Shown here: positions 34,167 through 44,973 of the stretch, one piece after another
How the letters are laid out: every line of letters begins with the position of its first letter
Numbering within the stretch: the stretch's first letter is position 1
NCBI RefSeq assembly: GCF_000275845.1
Contig: NW_006766949.1
Coordinates: forward strand, 1-64,000
Reading direction: 5' to 3'
From: Dichomitus squalens LYAD-421 SS1
Lineage: Eukaryota > Basidiomycota > Agaricomycetes > Polyporales > Polyporaceae
DNA length: 64,000 bases
Made by a program: the position numbers and the translations under genes
Notes under the pieces: generated by a model
What the model was told of the DNA's origin: nothing
Databases searched by the model: none
The model's input: only the letters and a program-made list of their open reading frames with translations

Positions 34167-35928
34167 TCACGCATCCAGAGCAGGGATATCAGGCACAGTG
34201 TCGAGCTCCCCTCTAGCTTTTGTCCAGTCATCCTCCCCTTCCTCTTCCTCCTCCTCCTCCTGCTTCGCTGGTTTCCTGCCAAGCAAGCGTACGGGCGTCT
34301 TCCGGAGCTTCTCTGATCGTTGCGTAGACGGTATGAAGAACCCATTCAGACACGCGATGAGCGCCTTCCTATTTTCCCCAGACTCCTCAGAGGGAGCGGG
34401 AATAACCTGGACGATGCCCTGCGTCTCGATACTGTGGATCTCGATAGTGTCGTTTGGCATGAGAGTCGTCAAGTAAGGGTAGTCGAGTGCTGTGATGGTT
34501 CAGGGTCGTGCGAACAAGAAGTGAGTAAGTACACAATGTACAACGGACGTGTTGCTGCGCATGTACGTAGAAGGGAACAAGGGCACTCACAAATCGCCTC
34601 GGGATGGCTGGGCCACTCGATTGTCCCGCGAACCGGATCACCGTCGCCGGTGATGAATACGCCTATAGTGCTGGCGCCCGTCCAAGACAGGAGGAGGAAC
34701 TCATTCTCCGTAATGACCGTGATCAAAGGCTTCACGGCCACCGTCGTATCTGGCGCTTGCGAGATAGGAAGCAGGGGAACCATGGAGGCTTGCACTAAAT
34801 CGATCACGTTGTAGTATTCCTTGTCGGCGATACACAGGTACTTTCCAGTGCGCCGCGCCAGAAAACCTCCTGAGGGTAGGGGAATTTCCTGCAAGAATCA
34901 AGTTGAGCGCGAACCTTCCTCCCGCAAGAACATGCGCCCACCTTCTGGAAGAATAGTCGCTCACGCAGACTGTAGAGTGAGATGGCACTACGCTTGACGA
35001 CACAAAACTCGATAGGTTCCACAGGGACAGGAATGTCGTTCATGAACTGTGGTGGCCTCTTCAGGTGTTGCTCATCCACAGCAAACGTGACAACGTTGCG
35101 TATTGGCTTGATTTGGTTGGGCGAGATTACGTCGAGCGCCGGCAGAGTGTAGAAGTGGATCTGACGGTCTGCCGCAGAAATGTCAGAGCAAATAATACGC
35201 GAGCACGGCCTGTTTAAGCATACCGGAAAGAATCAGTGCTCGAGAAATGCTGGGGGCGAGCACAATCTGATCAATAGGTTTCTCGTTTGGTAGTGACTGC
35301 CGAGAGAGCAGGGTGTACGAATCTGGCTGGGCATCGGATTATCATCACTAGCAGCACACGTATTGTCGTGAGGAGAACGAACTGCCTCGGAGCTGCTGGC
35401 TTGGAGAGCGAAACGCAGTAGTTCACCATTGTCGCAGCCAACGTAGATCTCCGACCCTACAAATCAAATTGCGGTCAGCATCTTCAACAGATGAATAGAC
35501 GACAACCTATATAGGCAAGAGTGTCTGCTTGCGCATATGGGTATGACGAAGAGAACAGGGCAGATGAATGGTGTATGGAGCGAGCGACTCCGTCTAGGAC
35601 CCGCATCGTTCACATATCGCTGGTTCCATATCTTATAGAATCATCGTGAGGCTGAGAAACATATGCTCGAATGAAAATGGTCGATAGAGTCAACAGGAAG
35701 CCAAGGCAAAACAAGCTGTCCGGAGTGAACAAAGAACGACATACCAATTGCTTGCGCGCACCGTATGTGCACTGTGTGTCCCGCTGTGCCTAGAGCTAAG
35801 TTAGTCTCGCATGGAGGCAACGGAGTCTACGTCCGGTCCTCACGACTTAGACTCTCCACCACGTCGGAAAGTAGAGGTTGTAGTTGGTATGGAGGGACAT
35901 CAATCGGCCTCTGAGGGGCGGATGTCAT
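34167..35928 (-). CDS. N-terminal CNH half of a Vps39/TGFBRAP1-type tethering protein
   Basis: Seven exons: 35928-35844, 35789-35745, 35456-35383, 35326-35224, 35168-34942, 34888-34591 and 34489-34167; 384 residues ending in a stop after a poly-Glu stretch. The content is the citron-homology (CNH) beta-propeller of the Vam6/Vps39/TRAP1 family: Glu-Ile-Tyr-Val-Gly-Cys-x-Asn-Gly-Glu, Leu-Leu-Ser-Arg-Gln, Ile-His-Phe-Tyr-Thr-Leu-Pro, Cys-Val-Val-Lys-Arg, Leu-Cys-Ile-Ala-Asp-Lys, Pro-Leu-Leu-Pro-Ile-Ser-Gln, and Ile-Glu-Ile-His-Ser-Ile-Glu-Thr. In the family this propeller binds Rab/Ypt GTPases in HOPS/CORVET vacuolar tethering. It should continue into the C-terminal repeats, but those lie on the opposite strand from 36799. 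Either a truncated stand-alone protein or one half of a gene split by inversion. Confidence 0.8.
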
Positions 35929-36798
35929 GATTAGCAATTGCTAGGACCGCTGTCGTAAAATTGCAGCTCCTTTCGCTTCTGTGGTTGTCTCGTGTCGCTG
36001 AGAAGTCGAAGTTGGCACACCACGGAAAACGGTGAAGGTGGTGGCTATTGCCAAGGAACGGTGTACATGGGCGCCTGGAGGCTGGGATCGGAGATAGGCG
36101 CTTACATGATTGATGCGTGGCTTCTAGGGTACTTACATACGGGAACCCGGTGCCTGCTTGACACGTTTGACTGAGCCCCCGGAGGCCATGATTTACGCAG
36201 GTCATTTACCGTAAATTACACGAACGCTTGACTGATGCGAAGGGACCTTTCCGAGCCTCCTGAAGCTAAATCTGGCCCTAAGATTAAGTGAGACGACCCA
36301 ATTCGGCCCAATCCAGCTCTGGGCCTTGAGGCCAAGTACTCCAGCTTGTACTAAGCCACCGGAAGCATCCCAGCAGTGGGCACCACAGGTATGGACGCTG
36401 AAGGAGGCCATTGGATGCCAATGCTATTCACCCCCGAGTGGTCGTCCGCGTTCATCTCGGGGCCTCTATTCAGGTGTGACCCGTCTCTCATACATAGAAC
36501 ACAACTACTCCACGATATATATTGTCTTATATCGCACTTTGTAGGCTTAGTACACCCCGCATGGCTTTCTCAAGGCATGTGCTGTTGGGGCTAAATTTTT
36601 ACCTCAATTAGGACCTACTCGGCTAAACCATGGACTACGGTATTTTGCACCTGCGAGTTAGCGCCGGTTGATTAGCAACACCCTGCTTTCTAGTGGCTTC
36701 AACCGGTTTCTCTCTTCCTTGGCCCTCACTCATCCTTCGTGGTCTGTTTTGTATCGGATTTAACTTGTATCAAGTCGGCTTTCTGTCATGCATCTGTA
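35929..36798. promoter_or_regulatory. Shared upstream region of the two Vps39-like halves
   Basis: 870 bases between the divergent start codons at 35928 (minus) and 36799 (plus). It contains no convincing gene. If both halves are expressed, this is a bidirectional promoter; if the split is an inversion, one breakpoint should lie here. No clear TATA element was assigned. Confidence 0.35.
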
Positions 36799-39620
36799 AT
36801 GGCTACCCTACAATATCCTAATTTTCCACGGGCAAACGTACTTGTCGTTGGATCGGATACCGTTCACGCACTACTACCTTCCACCCTCATCTCTCAGGCG
36901 GACGCACTATTGCTAGCGCATAGACTTGAAGATGCTGCGGACCTGGTGGAGCAGCAGCGCAAGAAGCTGCAATCTATGCTCAACGTGGACAGGCATGACG
37001 TGAGTGGTATTTGGCCCTCACGTTCTCCCGCGTTCACGCTTCGTGTATCATAAGCTCGATGAGCTACGCTACGTGAACCAGCTGCTAGGCTTCCAATGCT
37101 TCACAGAGACCCTGTTTGAGGATGCTGGGAACCGACTGTACGAAGGCGAGCTCGATCCTCGCGTACTCATCAGCTATTACCCCGAGCTCCGAGGAGACCT
37201 CTTCACCGAGGACGATACCGTGGACATCATGGCCGGTGTGGCAGAACATATGCCCCAGGAAGATTCTGTTGACGACATCAGTGAGTGTCCCGCATGCCCC
37301 CCCCCCCTTGTCTAGGATTGCCTATGTGCCATATGTTTCTCGCTCTTGCTTCCCATATCTCCTTCCGTGGCATACGGTCATCACCCAATTCACCCCCTAT
37401 TGACGTCGCTTCTCTCCCTATTTGCGGTCTCGTCACAAATGCCTTGAACCCCAAATCTCGCTACTCAACATCCCAATCTCATACGAATCCCCGTACACTA
37501 CCGTTCCGCCCCGCCGTTGCGTGTCTCACGTCGGGACTGATGTAGTTGCGCACAACCTAGTCAGGAACTACTCCCCGCACCTCCACCCGAATACGCGCGA
37601 AGCCCCCCCAGCGGTCGAGCTCCGCGCTGTCCTGAGCATGACCGCGCGCGACATGCTCGAGGCGTTCTTACGCAAATGGCGGCGGAAGCTTGCCGTGGAC
37701 GGGGCGACACCCTACGTAGAGGTCTTGCGGACGGTGAGTGTTTGGATGCTCCGGCTCCGAGGTATGACAGCGAGCCGAGAGGCTGACGCGTGTTCCGGGA
37801 TCAGGTCGTGGATACAGTGCTTGCGAAGCTGCACGTGTCGGCTGGGAAGCTGCCCGACTTGCACGGGCTGATTGACCAGCCCAACTCGGTGCTGCTGTCT
37901 GAGATTGCGCCTGTCCTCGTGGAGTCGCGACATATCGGCGTACTCACGAAGCTGTATCGGCAACATGGCGATGATGCCAAGTTGCTGGACGCGTGGTCTA
38001 AACTCGTGGACGGGGAGTGGATAGATACGGAGGTCCAGGACCCGCTTACTCGAATATTTGACCTGCTAAGCGAAAAGAAAGACCGGGCGCCGATCCAGAG
38101 ATGGATACCATGGCTGATGAAGAAGGATTCGGAGCGTGCTCTGAAGGTGTGTGGACTACTTGGACGCTGCGTGTTGAGGCTCACTCTCGACCATTTTGTA
38201 GCTTCTGCTATCTACTATGTCAGCAAAACGGAAGGCGGAGGACGACAGGGCATTATTGCAGCAGATACGAGAAGCCAGTCCTGCCGCTGGAGCCCAGCTT
38301 CTGGAACATCTCGTCATCCAGCGACGAAGTACGGTGGGTGTACATCTTCCGCATTCCTAGCGGATCGACGGGCTGATGTGCTTGTTTAGGACCCAGAGTT
38401 GCACTCACAGCTTGCGGCAGCATATGTCGATCAACTACTATCATGTCTGGCCGACGACTCAATATCAAAACTTTGGAGAGCGAAAGGTTAGCCTCTGACC
38501 CATCTTGCCCCGAAGCATAGTGACCAATGTGGATGTCCAGCTGCGTCATATACTTCCAGCAGAAACGAGACCCCCTTCATATCCTACTTCTCCACAACAA
38601 CACCCGACTCGGAATCCAAGCGGTCACGATTGAAAACCATACTGTTCCTCCAAGGCTCTACTCTGTATGACCCCGCAGCGATTCGGTCACGTCTTGACGC
38701 CCATGCCAAGATCCTGAAGCTCGAGCTAGCCATTCTCGAGGGAAAGGTCCGTCCCTTATGTGTCTTCCGCGCTAACCATCCTCACACCGCGCGCAGCTCG
38801 GCAACCACCGCTCCGCGCTCTCCATACTCATCCACGACCTCAACGACTCGACGTCCGCCGAAGCATACTGCACGCTGGGTGGGGAGGTCGTCCCTGCGAA
38901 GACGGCACAGCAAATCGGGGAGCGGTCGAATCTGCAGCCGTGGGCGGCGCTCGTCGCGCCCCTCGCGTCGCCTGGGAAGCAGGGTCAGGGGCAGGCTAAG
39001 GGCGCGCCGCAGCTGAAGAAGACGAAGACGGTGGACGAGGAAGTGAAGAAGGATCTAGTGATGATTCTCCTGGAAGTCTACATGAGCGGCGGGTACGTCC
39101 CCTTGCCCCCATCGTTTTGTACCGACGTTAACAGTATGACAGCGAGGCGACGGCAGACCGCACGGCGAAATTGCTGAACTCGCAAGCCATGAACCTGGAC
39201 GTGCTCGACGTGATCGCTAAGATCCCGCCAGAGTGGTCGCTGCGCATCCTGTCGACGTTCATCACGCGCTCCTTCCGCCGCACACTGCACGCGCGACACG
39301 AAGGCCAAATTGTGAAGGCGATCAGCCAGGGCCAGAACCTCGCCGTTCGCGAGCACGCGTGGCTTGCTCTGCGTGAGGAGGGGGCAGTCGTCGAGGAGCC
39401 GGCGAGTGATGATGAGGGTCAGGAGGAAGGGGAAGTGGAGGTGGAAGAGAAGAAGTTGGGGTTGGAGTTGGGAGAGCGTGTGGAGGGTCAGCCGGCGTCG
39501 TTCAACGAGAAACTTGGGCTGCAGTTGAGTGAAAACGGGGAGGATGCGGAGGAGAGCGTGGTGGATATCAGCGTCTCGCCACAATCGCATCCGACCGTAG
39601 GCTACGACGTCGGGACATGA
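36799..39620 (+). CDS. C-terminal half of a Vps39/TGFBRAP1-type tethering protein
   Basis: Nine exons: 36799-36999, 37055-37280, 37546-37733, 37805-38146, 38202-38333, 38390-38486, 38541-38746, 38797-39092 and 39143-39620; 721 residues, frame intact throughout. The opening Val-Val-Gly-Ser-Asp, His-Ala-Leu-Leu-Pro-Ser-Thr-Leu and Ala-Asp-Leu-Val-Glu-Gln-Gln-Arg are internal in normal family members, directly after the CNH propeller. Then follow the Phe-Glu-Asp-Ala-Gly segment (Vps39 domain 1), helical repeats, and near the C-terminus Tyr-Asp-Pro-Ala, Leu-Gly-Asn-His-Arg-Ser-Ala-Leu and Ile-Pro-Pro-Glu-Trp-Ser-Leu, the Vps39 domain 2 expected to bind Vps11. The protein would act at endosome/vacuole membranes. 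Intron 2 is long (265 nt, with an 11-C run) and intron 1 seems to end in AAG. The ATG at 36799 is newly available rather than ancestral. Confidence 0.82.
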
Positions 39621-39850
39621 TACATGGCTTTGTAGATTGCGTGAAGCTATCATCGCAATATTGCTCTCGCCCTCCGTTGCAGCTCCTTTGTGACCAGTTG
39701 GATGGGACTGTATTTAAGCTATACGATACATGTCTCTTGTACACTGTCTCCATGTCCGGTTGAACGGCTATGCTACAGCTCCGGGTCAAAGACCCTCCCG
39801 AGCTCACTCAAGATCCTCACGCCTACAGGTCGAGGATTCCCTCCCGCACT

Positions 39851-42222
39851 CTAGCTCTGCTGAGGTATGACCGCCTCCGCAGCTTTGAGTGCCTCCTCGA
39901 AACCACGCAACAGCGCCCCTCTCTCCTCCATGCCCACACTCACCCTCACCAGGCCCGCCTCGACACCCCAGCCGGCTGCCCAGTCAAGCTCGGCGTAGTG
40001 CGCAAGGATCGCGTACGGGCACGCCAGAGTGAAGTTCGTGCCCAAACTGGGGCCCTTCATGCACGGGAGCGCGTCGAAGAACGCCTTGCTCGCCTCGGTC
40101 GAGGTGAAGGTCAGCGAGAAGAGGCCCCCGAACCCGCCCTTGGGTTCGCCCGTGACGGGGTCGCGCACGCGACACTTGTTGTAATGCTCTGGTGTGACCC
40201 AGCGCGGGTAGTGCACGTCTTTCACTGCAATCGGGTGAGACGGCGGGGACGAGATAGAAGAGACGGCGAGGGAACGGGAGCGGAGGAACTCGCAGACGGC
40301 GAGGGTGTTGGCATCGATGACCTCGATGCGGCGGCGGAAGTCGCGCGAGTTGCGCTCCATGTAGATCGCGTCCTCGTCGTAGTACGAGTCCTCGAACGTC
40401 GCGGCCATGTGCGCTTTCAGCGCGGCGTAGTGCTGCCCGTGAGGGTTCAGGACGAGGCTACCGCCCATGACGTTCGCGTCCCCGCTGAAGATTTTGCTGA
40501 GGCTGCTGACGACGATGTCCGCATAGGGTAGGACCTCGACGTTCACAAAGTTGCCGATCGTCTCGTCCACGACGATGAGGAAGTCGTACTTGTCCGCGAG
40601 CTTCCTCAGCCTCGGCAGGTCCGCTGCGCGGAGGAGCGGATTCGACGGGAACTCCGTGAACAAGGACAGGATTGGGGGCCCAGAAGACGTCTTGGACTCA
40701 CGCTCGAGGATCGCCTCGAGCTCGTCGATGTCCTTGTCCAGCCCGTGTCCCAAGAAGTGGCATCCAGGGCCCCATTTCTCGAGGATCTTGAGGGTGTCGG
40801 TGTACGGGAATCTGCAAGTCACGTCGGAATCATCAACCCGGACGTCCCTCTTTCGAGTTGCACTCCCTACGTACCCAAAACAAACACTCTTCGCCACCGG
40901 CCGCGCTCCAAGGGCAAGCTGGTGCGCACTCCATATTGCCGACATACCCGTCGCGTACAAGAAAACATCATCCTCTGTCACACCCTCCACCCCGCGCGTG
41001 CTCGGGCCCAACTGCGCCTCCTGCCCGCCCGCGGTCGACCAATCGCTCGGGGTGTCGCGCACGAGCACCCCTGCGATGCGGCGGCGGAGCGCGCGCTTGG
41101 CCGCGGCCGCAGAGGAGAGTGGCATGTTGCGCCCATAGCGCTCCTCGAGGTACGTGATGTGGTCCTTGTTCAGCAGCTCGGCGGATGGTTCCGGAATATC
41201 GGTGCTGGTAAAGCGTGTTTGCGTTGCCGATGGTGTGGTCGGGGGGGACTTGTTCGTGAAGCCCTTCGCGGCGTAGTGCCGGTTCCCCGGCTTCACTGGG
41301 GCCCGACTCGAGGGCGTCGTCGGGCTCGTCGGGCTCGCGGGGCTAGTCACGTCTTCCTTGAGCATGGCGAGACAGCGCTCCGCCAATCGGGAGGAGACGC
41401 AGAGCCCGGTATGCTGCCAAAACTGCTTGGCGAGTGGAAAGGCGTCCTTGGGAAACAAGACAATGTGGAGCTCGGCGCACGGGCCATCATCATCTACGTC
41501 GGGGCAGATGGTGAACTGGACCAGGCGGACATTGAGAGTTGTAGGAGTTGGGGTGCTGGACCTAGCGGCGCGATCGAGCATGAATGCGCGGCAGTTCTCG
41601 GCGATGCGGCGGGTGGGGCAGAGGAGGGAGGCTTCGCCGGGCACACCGAACTTTTGTTCGCAGATTTTAGCGAGCTGGATAAGCGAGGTATCAGCATCGA
41701 GCATCGAGGGGAACAGGACATTCTGATTGAATCAAGTGCAGCGCGCCATGGCCCTGGTTCATGGCGGATACGTTGGTAGACAAAGGAATATCTCTCGCAC
41801 ACTGCTATAGGCCCACGCTTGTGTAGCACACTTTGTTTATCTCGGGGAGACCTCTGTAGAAAGCTCAAGGGAAACGTGACTCAATCACTACCCATGGAGG
41901 ACCGGTTAGACCAAAGGCCGTGGGGGCAGACTGCTTACAGTCAACCGGGCACAGCGATTGCGGTATATTTCATGGAGCACGAAGGATATGTTGACCATAT
42001 TGAAGGCCTGGAATGTGCTGTACGTACTTTCTGAATGCTTAGATGGATGAAGAAGCGTGGGTATCCCGAGACCATGGCATCTACGACACGCTTCTCGCCT
42101 TCCTCGTAACCGACATTGTCTCTCCACGTCGGAAGCGACACTGAGATAGCATGTGCCGTGAATGGGGGTACCGCACTACCCAGGGGTTGCTGTCCTGTCT
42201 GGGTGAGAGTGGTAGTGCTCAT
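39851..42222 (-). CDS. Cystathionine gamma-synthase (Str2/met-7 type)
   Basis: Three exons: 42222-42028, 41674-40875 and 40811-39851; 651 residues, the usual fungal length. The enzyme is a PLP-dependent Cys/Met-metabolism lyase fold that joins cysteine with an activated homoserine to give cystathionine, in transsulfuration and methionine supply. Visible landmarks: an N-terminal fungal extension (Ala-Ile-Ser-Val-Ser-Leu-Pro-Thr-Trp), Leu-Ala-Lys-Ile-Cys-Glu, a cofactor-side Tyr-Ala-Thr-Gly-Met-Ser-Ala-Ile-Trp, Val-Val-Asp-Glu-Thr with the pyridine-ring Asp, and Ser-Ser-Leu-Ser-Lys with the Schiff-base lysine. Near the C-terminus Leu-Val-Arg-Val-Ser-Val-Gly carries the carboxylate-binding Arg. 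Intron 1 is 353 nt, unusually long. Convergent with the Vps39-like half at a 230-base gap and divergent from the TBC gene. Confidence 0.9.
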
Positions 42223-42641
42223 ATCCGCGAGAACGCAAGGGTATGCGTGCAAGATCGTCTGAATCACCAGATTAGGTGCAGAAGATGAGGAAAGAACGGA
42301 GAAAGAGACTGAACAGATAGTGGAGAAGAGGGAGGGATGGGAATAGCACGATGTGAGCACGACTCAGATGTGCATGGAATGGCAAGCTCCAATTTATGCG
42401 GCCGCCGGCAATTTCGGACGAGTCAAAATCATCATCTTATCTAATCTCTATACGCAACCTAATCTAATCTCCTCTGGGGCTAAGCAGGCGCCCAGGACCG
42501 GAACAACGGCCACAGCTCGCATGTACACCGTTACCTCCACACCTCGTCCACCAGCCGCCACCACTCTCCTGCATGCATACCCTCGTTTCTTGAACGCTTG
42601 CAACGCTATCATTACTTTTACTATCTCTACTGGCCTTGGGA
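42223..42641. promoter_or_regulatory. Divergent promoter, cystathionine gamma-synthase and TBC gene
   Basis: 420 bases between divergent ATGs at 42222 and 42642. A repeated tctaatct-type element occurs near 42437-42470. No gene seen. Confidence 0.4.
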
Positions 42642-44973
42642 ATGATTAGCTCTGATGTGGAGAAGTCTCGACATCAACGCCCTCTGGATGCCATTGACTG
42701 GCAGGTGTATAGGAACTTGAGCCTTCAACCGCACGGCTTTGGAAAGGAGCGCGTACGGATATGGTGCGCTTACCCGTTTCTCTGAAAGTCTCTGATACGA
42801 TGAGGAACAGGCCTAGATTGCTCAACGTAGACGATCGAGCCTATGTCTCTAGAGACAAATGCGACGCCCCAGATTCTTCTCTCTGGTCTGATGCTAGCTT
42901 CGACCTCACGTCACCTCAGGAGCAGCAGGAGTTGCCTGGGAATCCTCACTCTGATGAGCGCCAGATAACACTTGACACCGACCGCAGCTTCGTCCTCTAC
43001 TCCGTAGGTGAACAGCACACCTCCCCTAGCTATGCGCTCGCCGCTCATGTTAACGTCCGGCCGATCCTACACCAGAAGGAGTAGACAGCCGCGAAAAGCT
43101 GCAGGCCGCGCTCAACAGGCTAATCGTGTCAGTATTCCGTCAGAGACCGCGCCTGCATTACTTTCAGGTGAGTACCTCGATCCGACTCTACTCATGAATA
43201 TGCATTGACCAATACATGTCCGTTCGCATGCGCATGACAGGGCTATCATGACATCGTGTCTGTGGTGTTCATCACCTTGCCCAAAGAGCTTCACCTCCCT
43301 GTGACGGAGAAGCTCAGCCTGCATCGCGTCCGGGACTCAATGGGTCCCAATCTCGACCCGGTGGTGGGTCTGCTCCGGTATGGGCCCCTGTGAATCTGTG
43401 CGCTGCCGCAACCACTCAATTCACAACACAGGGTGCTGAAGCGATTACTCGAGCTCGTCGATCCCCATTTCGCAGAGTCACTCGAACGGTAAACCACATC
43501 TTCGAAAGTTCAGATGCCACGACCAGCCATACTGACTATGTGTCTCCATAGCACAGCGCCGTTACCTTATTATGCATTGTCTAATCTATTGACGCTCTTC
43601 TCTCATGACGTCCCAACGCTTCCACTCATCCAACATATATTTGATTATTTGCTATGCCGGCCGCCGATTGCCGTTGTATACCTTGCTGCAGCGGTGCGTG
43701 TTTCGAATCATTATACACATAAACCATGTTCTGAGAATTTGTATCGACGTCGGTTCTGTAGCTGACTCTCACTCGCCGAGAAGAGGTGCAAATGCTCGAA
43801 GAGGAAGGCGAAGAGGGCATGATGCATTCCCTGCTTACCGTCTTTCCGGACCTGTACGAAGAGGGCGACGATCCACCGGAACCTCATAAAGCTGAGGTAA
43901 TGCCGACGTCGCAAGACATGGAAGAAACGAGCACCAAGGAAGAAGATCCCGACGCTGTCGATTCTGTGAGCGAGAACGCTACCCCTGCTCTCGCTCTTCC
44001 CAGTTATCAGGACACAAGTATCCCTGAAGAAGACGACTACGACGAGATTACGCACAGTGCGTCTCCACGTATCCAAGCAGAACTTTCTGCTGGAGATACA
44101 TCAGATGGGGTGTCGACAGACGCGGGGTCCGAGACTCTTGTCGACTCACAGGCGCCTACTCCGATGGCAGATGGCTCCACCATCCCGGTAACCACCCAGG
44201 CATCGTCACTCGAACCGGACGTGCGCGTGAAGGTTCAGCGGTCAGAGCCACCTCTTCGATCCATCTCAGACGACGACACCGAGCCCTCCGCACTCATTTT
44301 GGCCGAGCATGAGAAGTCCCCGCTCTCCCCAGCAGAAGCCGACCAGCTCCTCGTGCCCATCTCCGATGACGAGGAGAAACCTCCCCTCCCACCCACGCCA
44401 GCACGCACCTCCTCCCCCGAGCCCCTCGGGCGCCCGCGTCGTCCACGTATCTCGCTCACCACGCTCCTCACGCGTGCCGACGAGCTCATGCGTGAGTACC
44501 CCCCGACGCACCCGCAGATCGCGCTCAGCACGATCATGGGCCCGCAGAGCGTCGTGCACACGTGGTCCGAGCGCGCGCGCGACCTCCCCTCGGACGACGA
44601 CGCAGAGCGCATGGTCCTCCGTCCGGACTTGATCGTCTGCCCGCCTCCCCCAGAGCCTGTACCCTCCGATGACGAACGGGAGCGGGAGCACGAACGCAAA
44701 CGGCGGGAGAGGAGGAGGAAGTTGAGGAAGCCGAGGAGGCTGACGGACGTGATCGTGCAGCGTAAGACGATGGTCGCGGGCGCGGTGCTTGTCCTGGGCG
44801 TCGCGATGGCGGTGTATGGGTTCAATGGGGGTGCGCTGCCTGGGATGGGTGGGGGACATGGAGGCCATAGGGGGGCGTTTGGGCGGGAGTGGAGGAGGGT
44901 CGGGAAACTGTTAGGGGGATTTATGGTCGGGGCGGGGGAGAGGATGTTTGAGGGGATCAGGCAAGCTGTGTAA
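42642..44973 (+). CDS. TBC-domain Rab-GAP, TBC1D20/Gyp8 type, tail-anchored
   Basis: Seven exons: 42642-42763, 42811-43007, 43076-43167, 43241-43377, 43432-43488, 43552-43693 and 43762-44973; 652 residues. The TBC domain (about residues 30-260) has both catalytic fingers: Leu-Asp-Thr-Asp-Arg-Ser-Phe (Arg finger) and Tyr-Phe-Gln-Gly-Tyr-His-Asp (Gln finger), followed by Asp-Ser-Met-Gly-Pro, Pro-Leu-Pro-Tyr-Tyr-Ala-Leu-Ser-Asn and Cys-Arg-Pro-Pro-Ile-Ala-Val-Val-Tyr. A long acidic disordered linker follows, then a basic segment and one hydrophobic helix near residue 600-620 (Met-Val-Ala-Gly-Ala-Val-Leu-Val-Leu). This layout fits TBC1D20/Gyp8, which stimulates GTP hydrolysis by Rab1/Ypt1 at the ER. 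Start at 42642 is the first in-frame ATG before the conserved Trp-Gln-Val-Tyr. Confidence 0.88.

Noticed and set aside
39770..41779. Plus-strand frames of up to 344 residues over the cystathionine gamma-synthase gene
   Set aside because: Antisense of a clearly recognised enzyme; composition (Arg/Gly/Ala) is typical of shadow frames.
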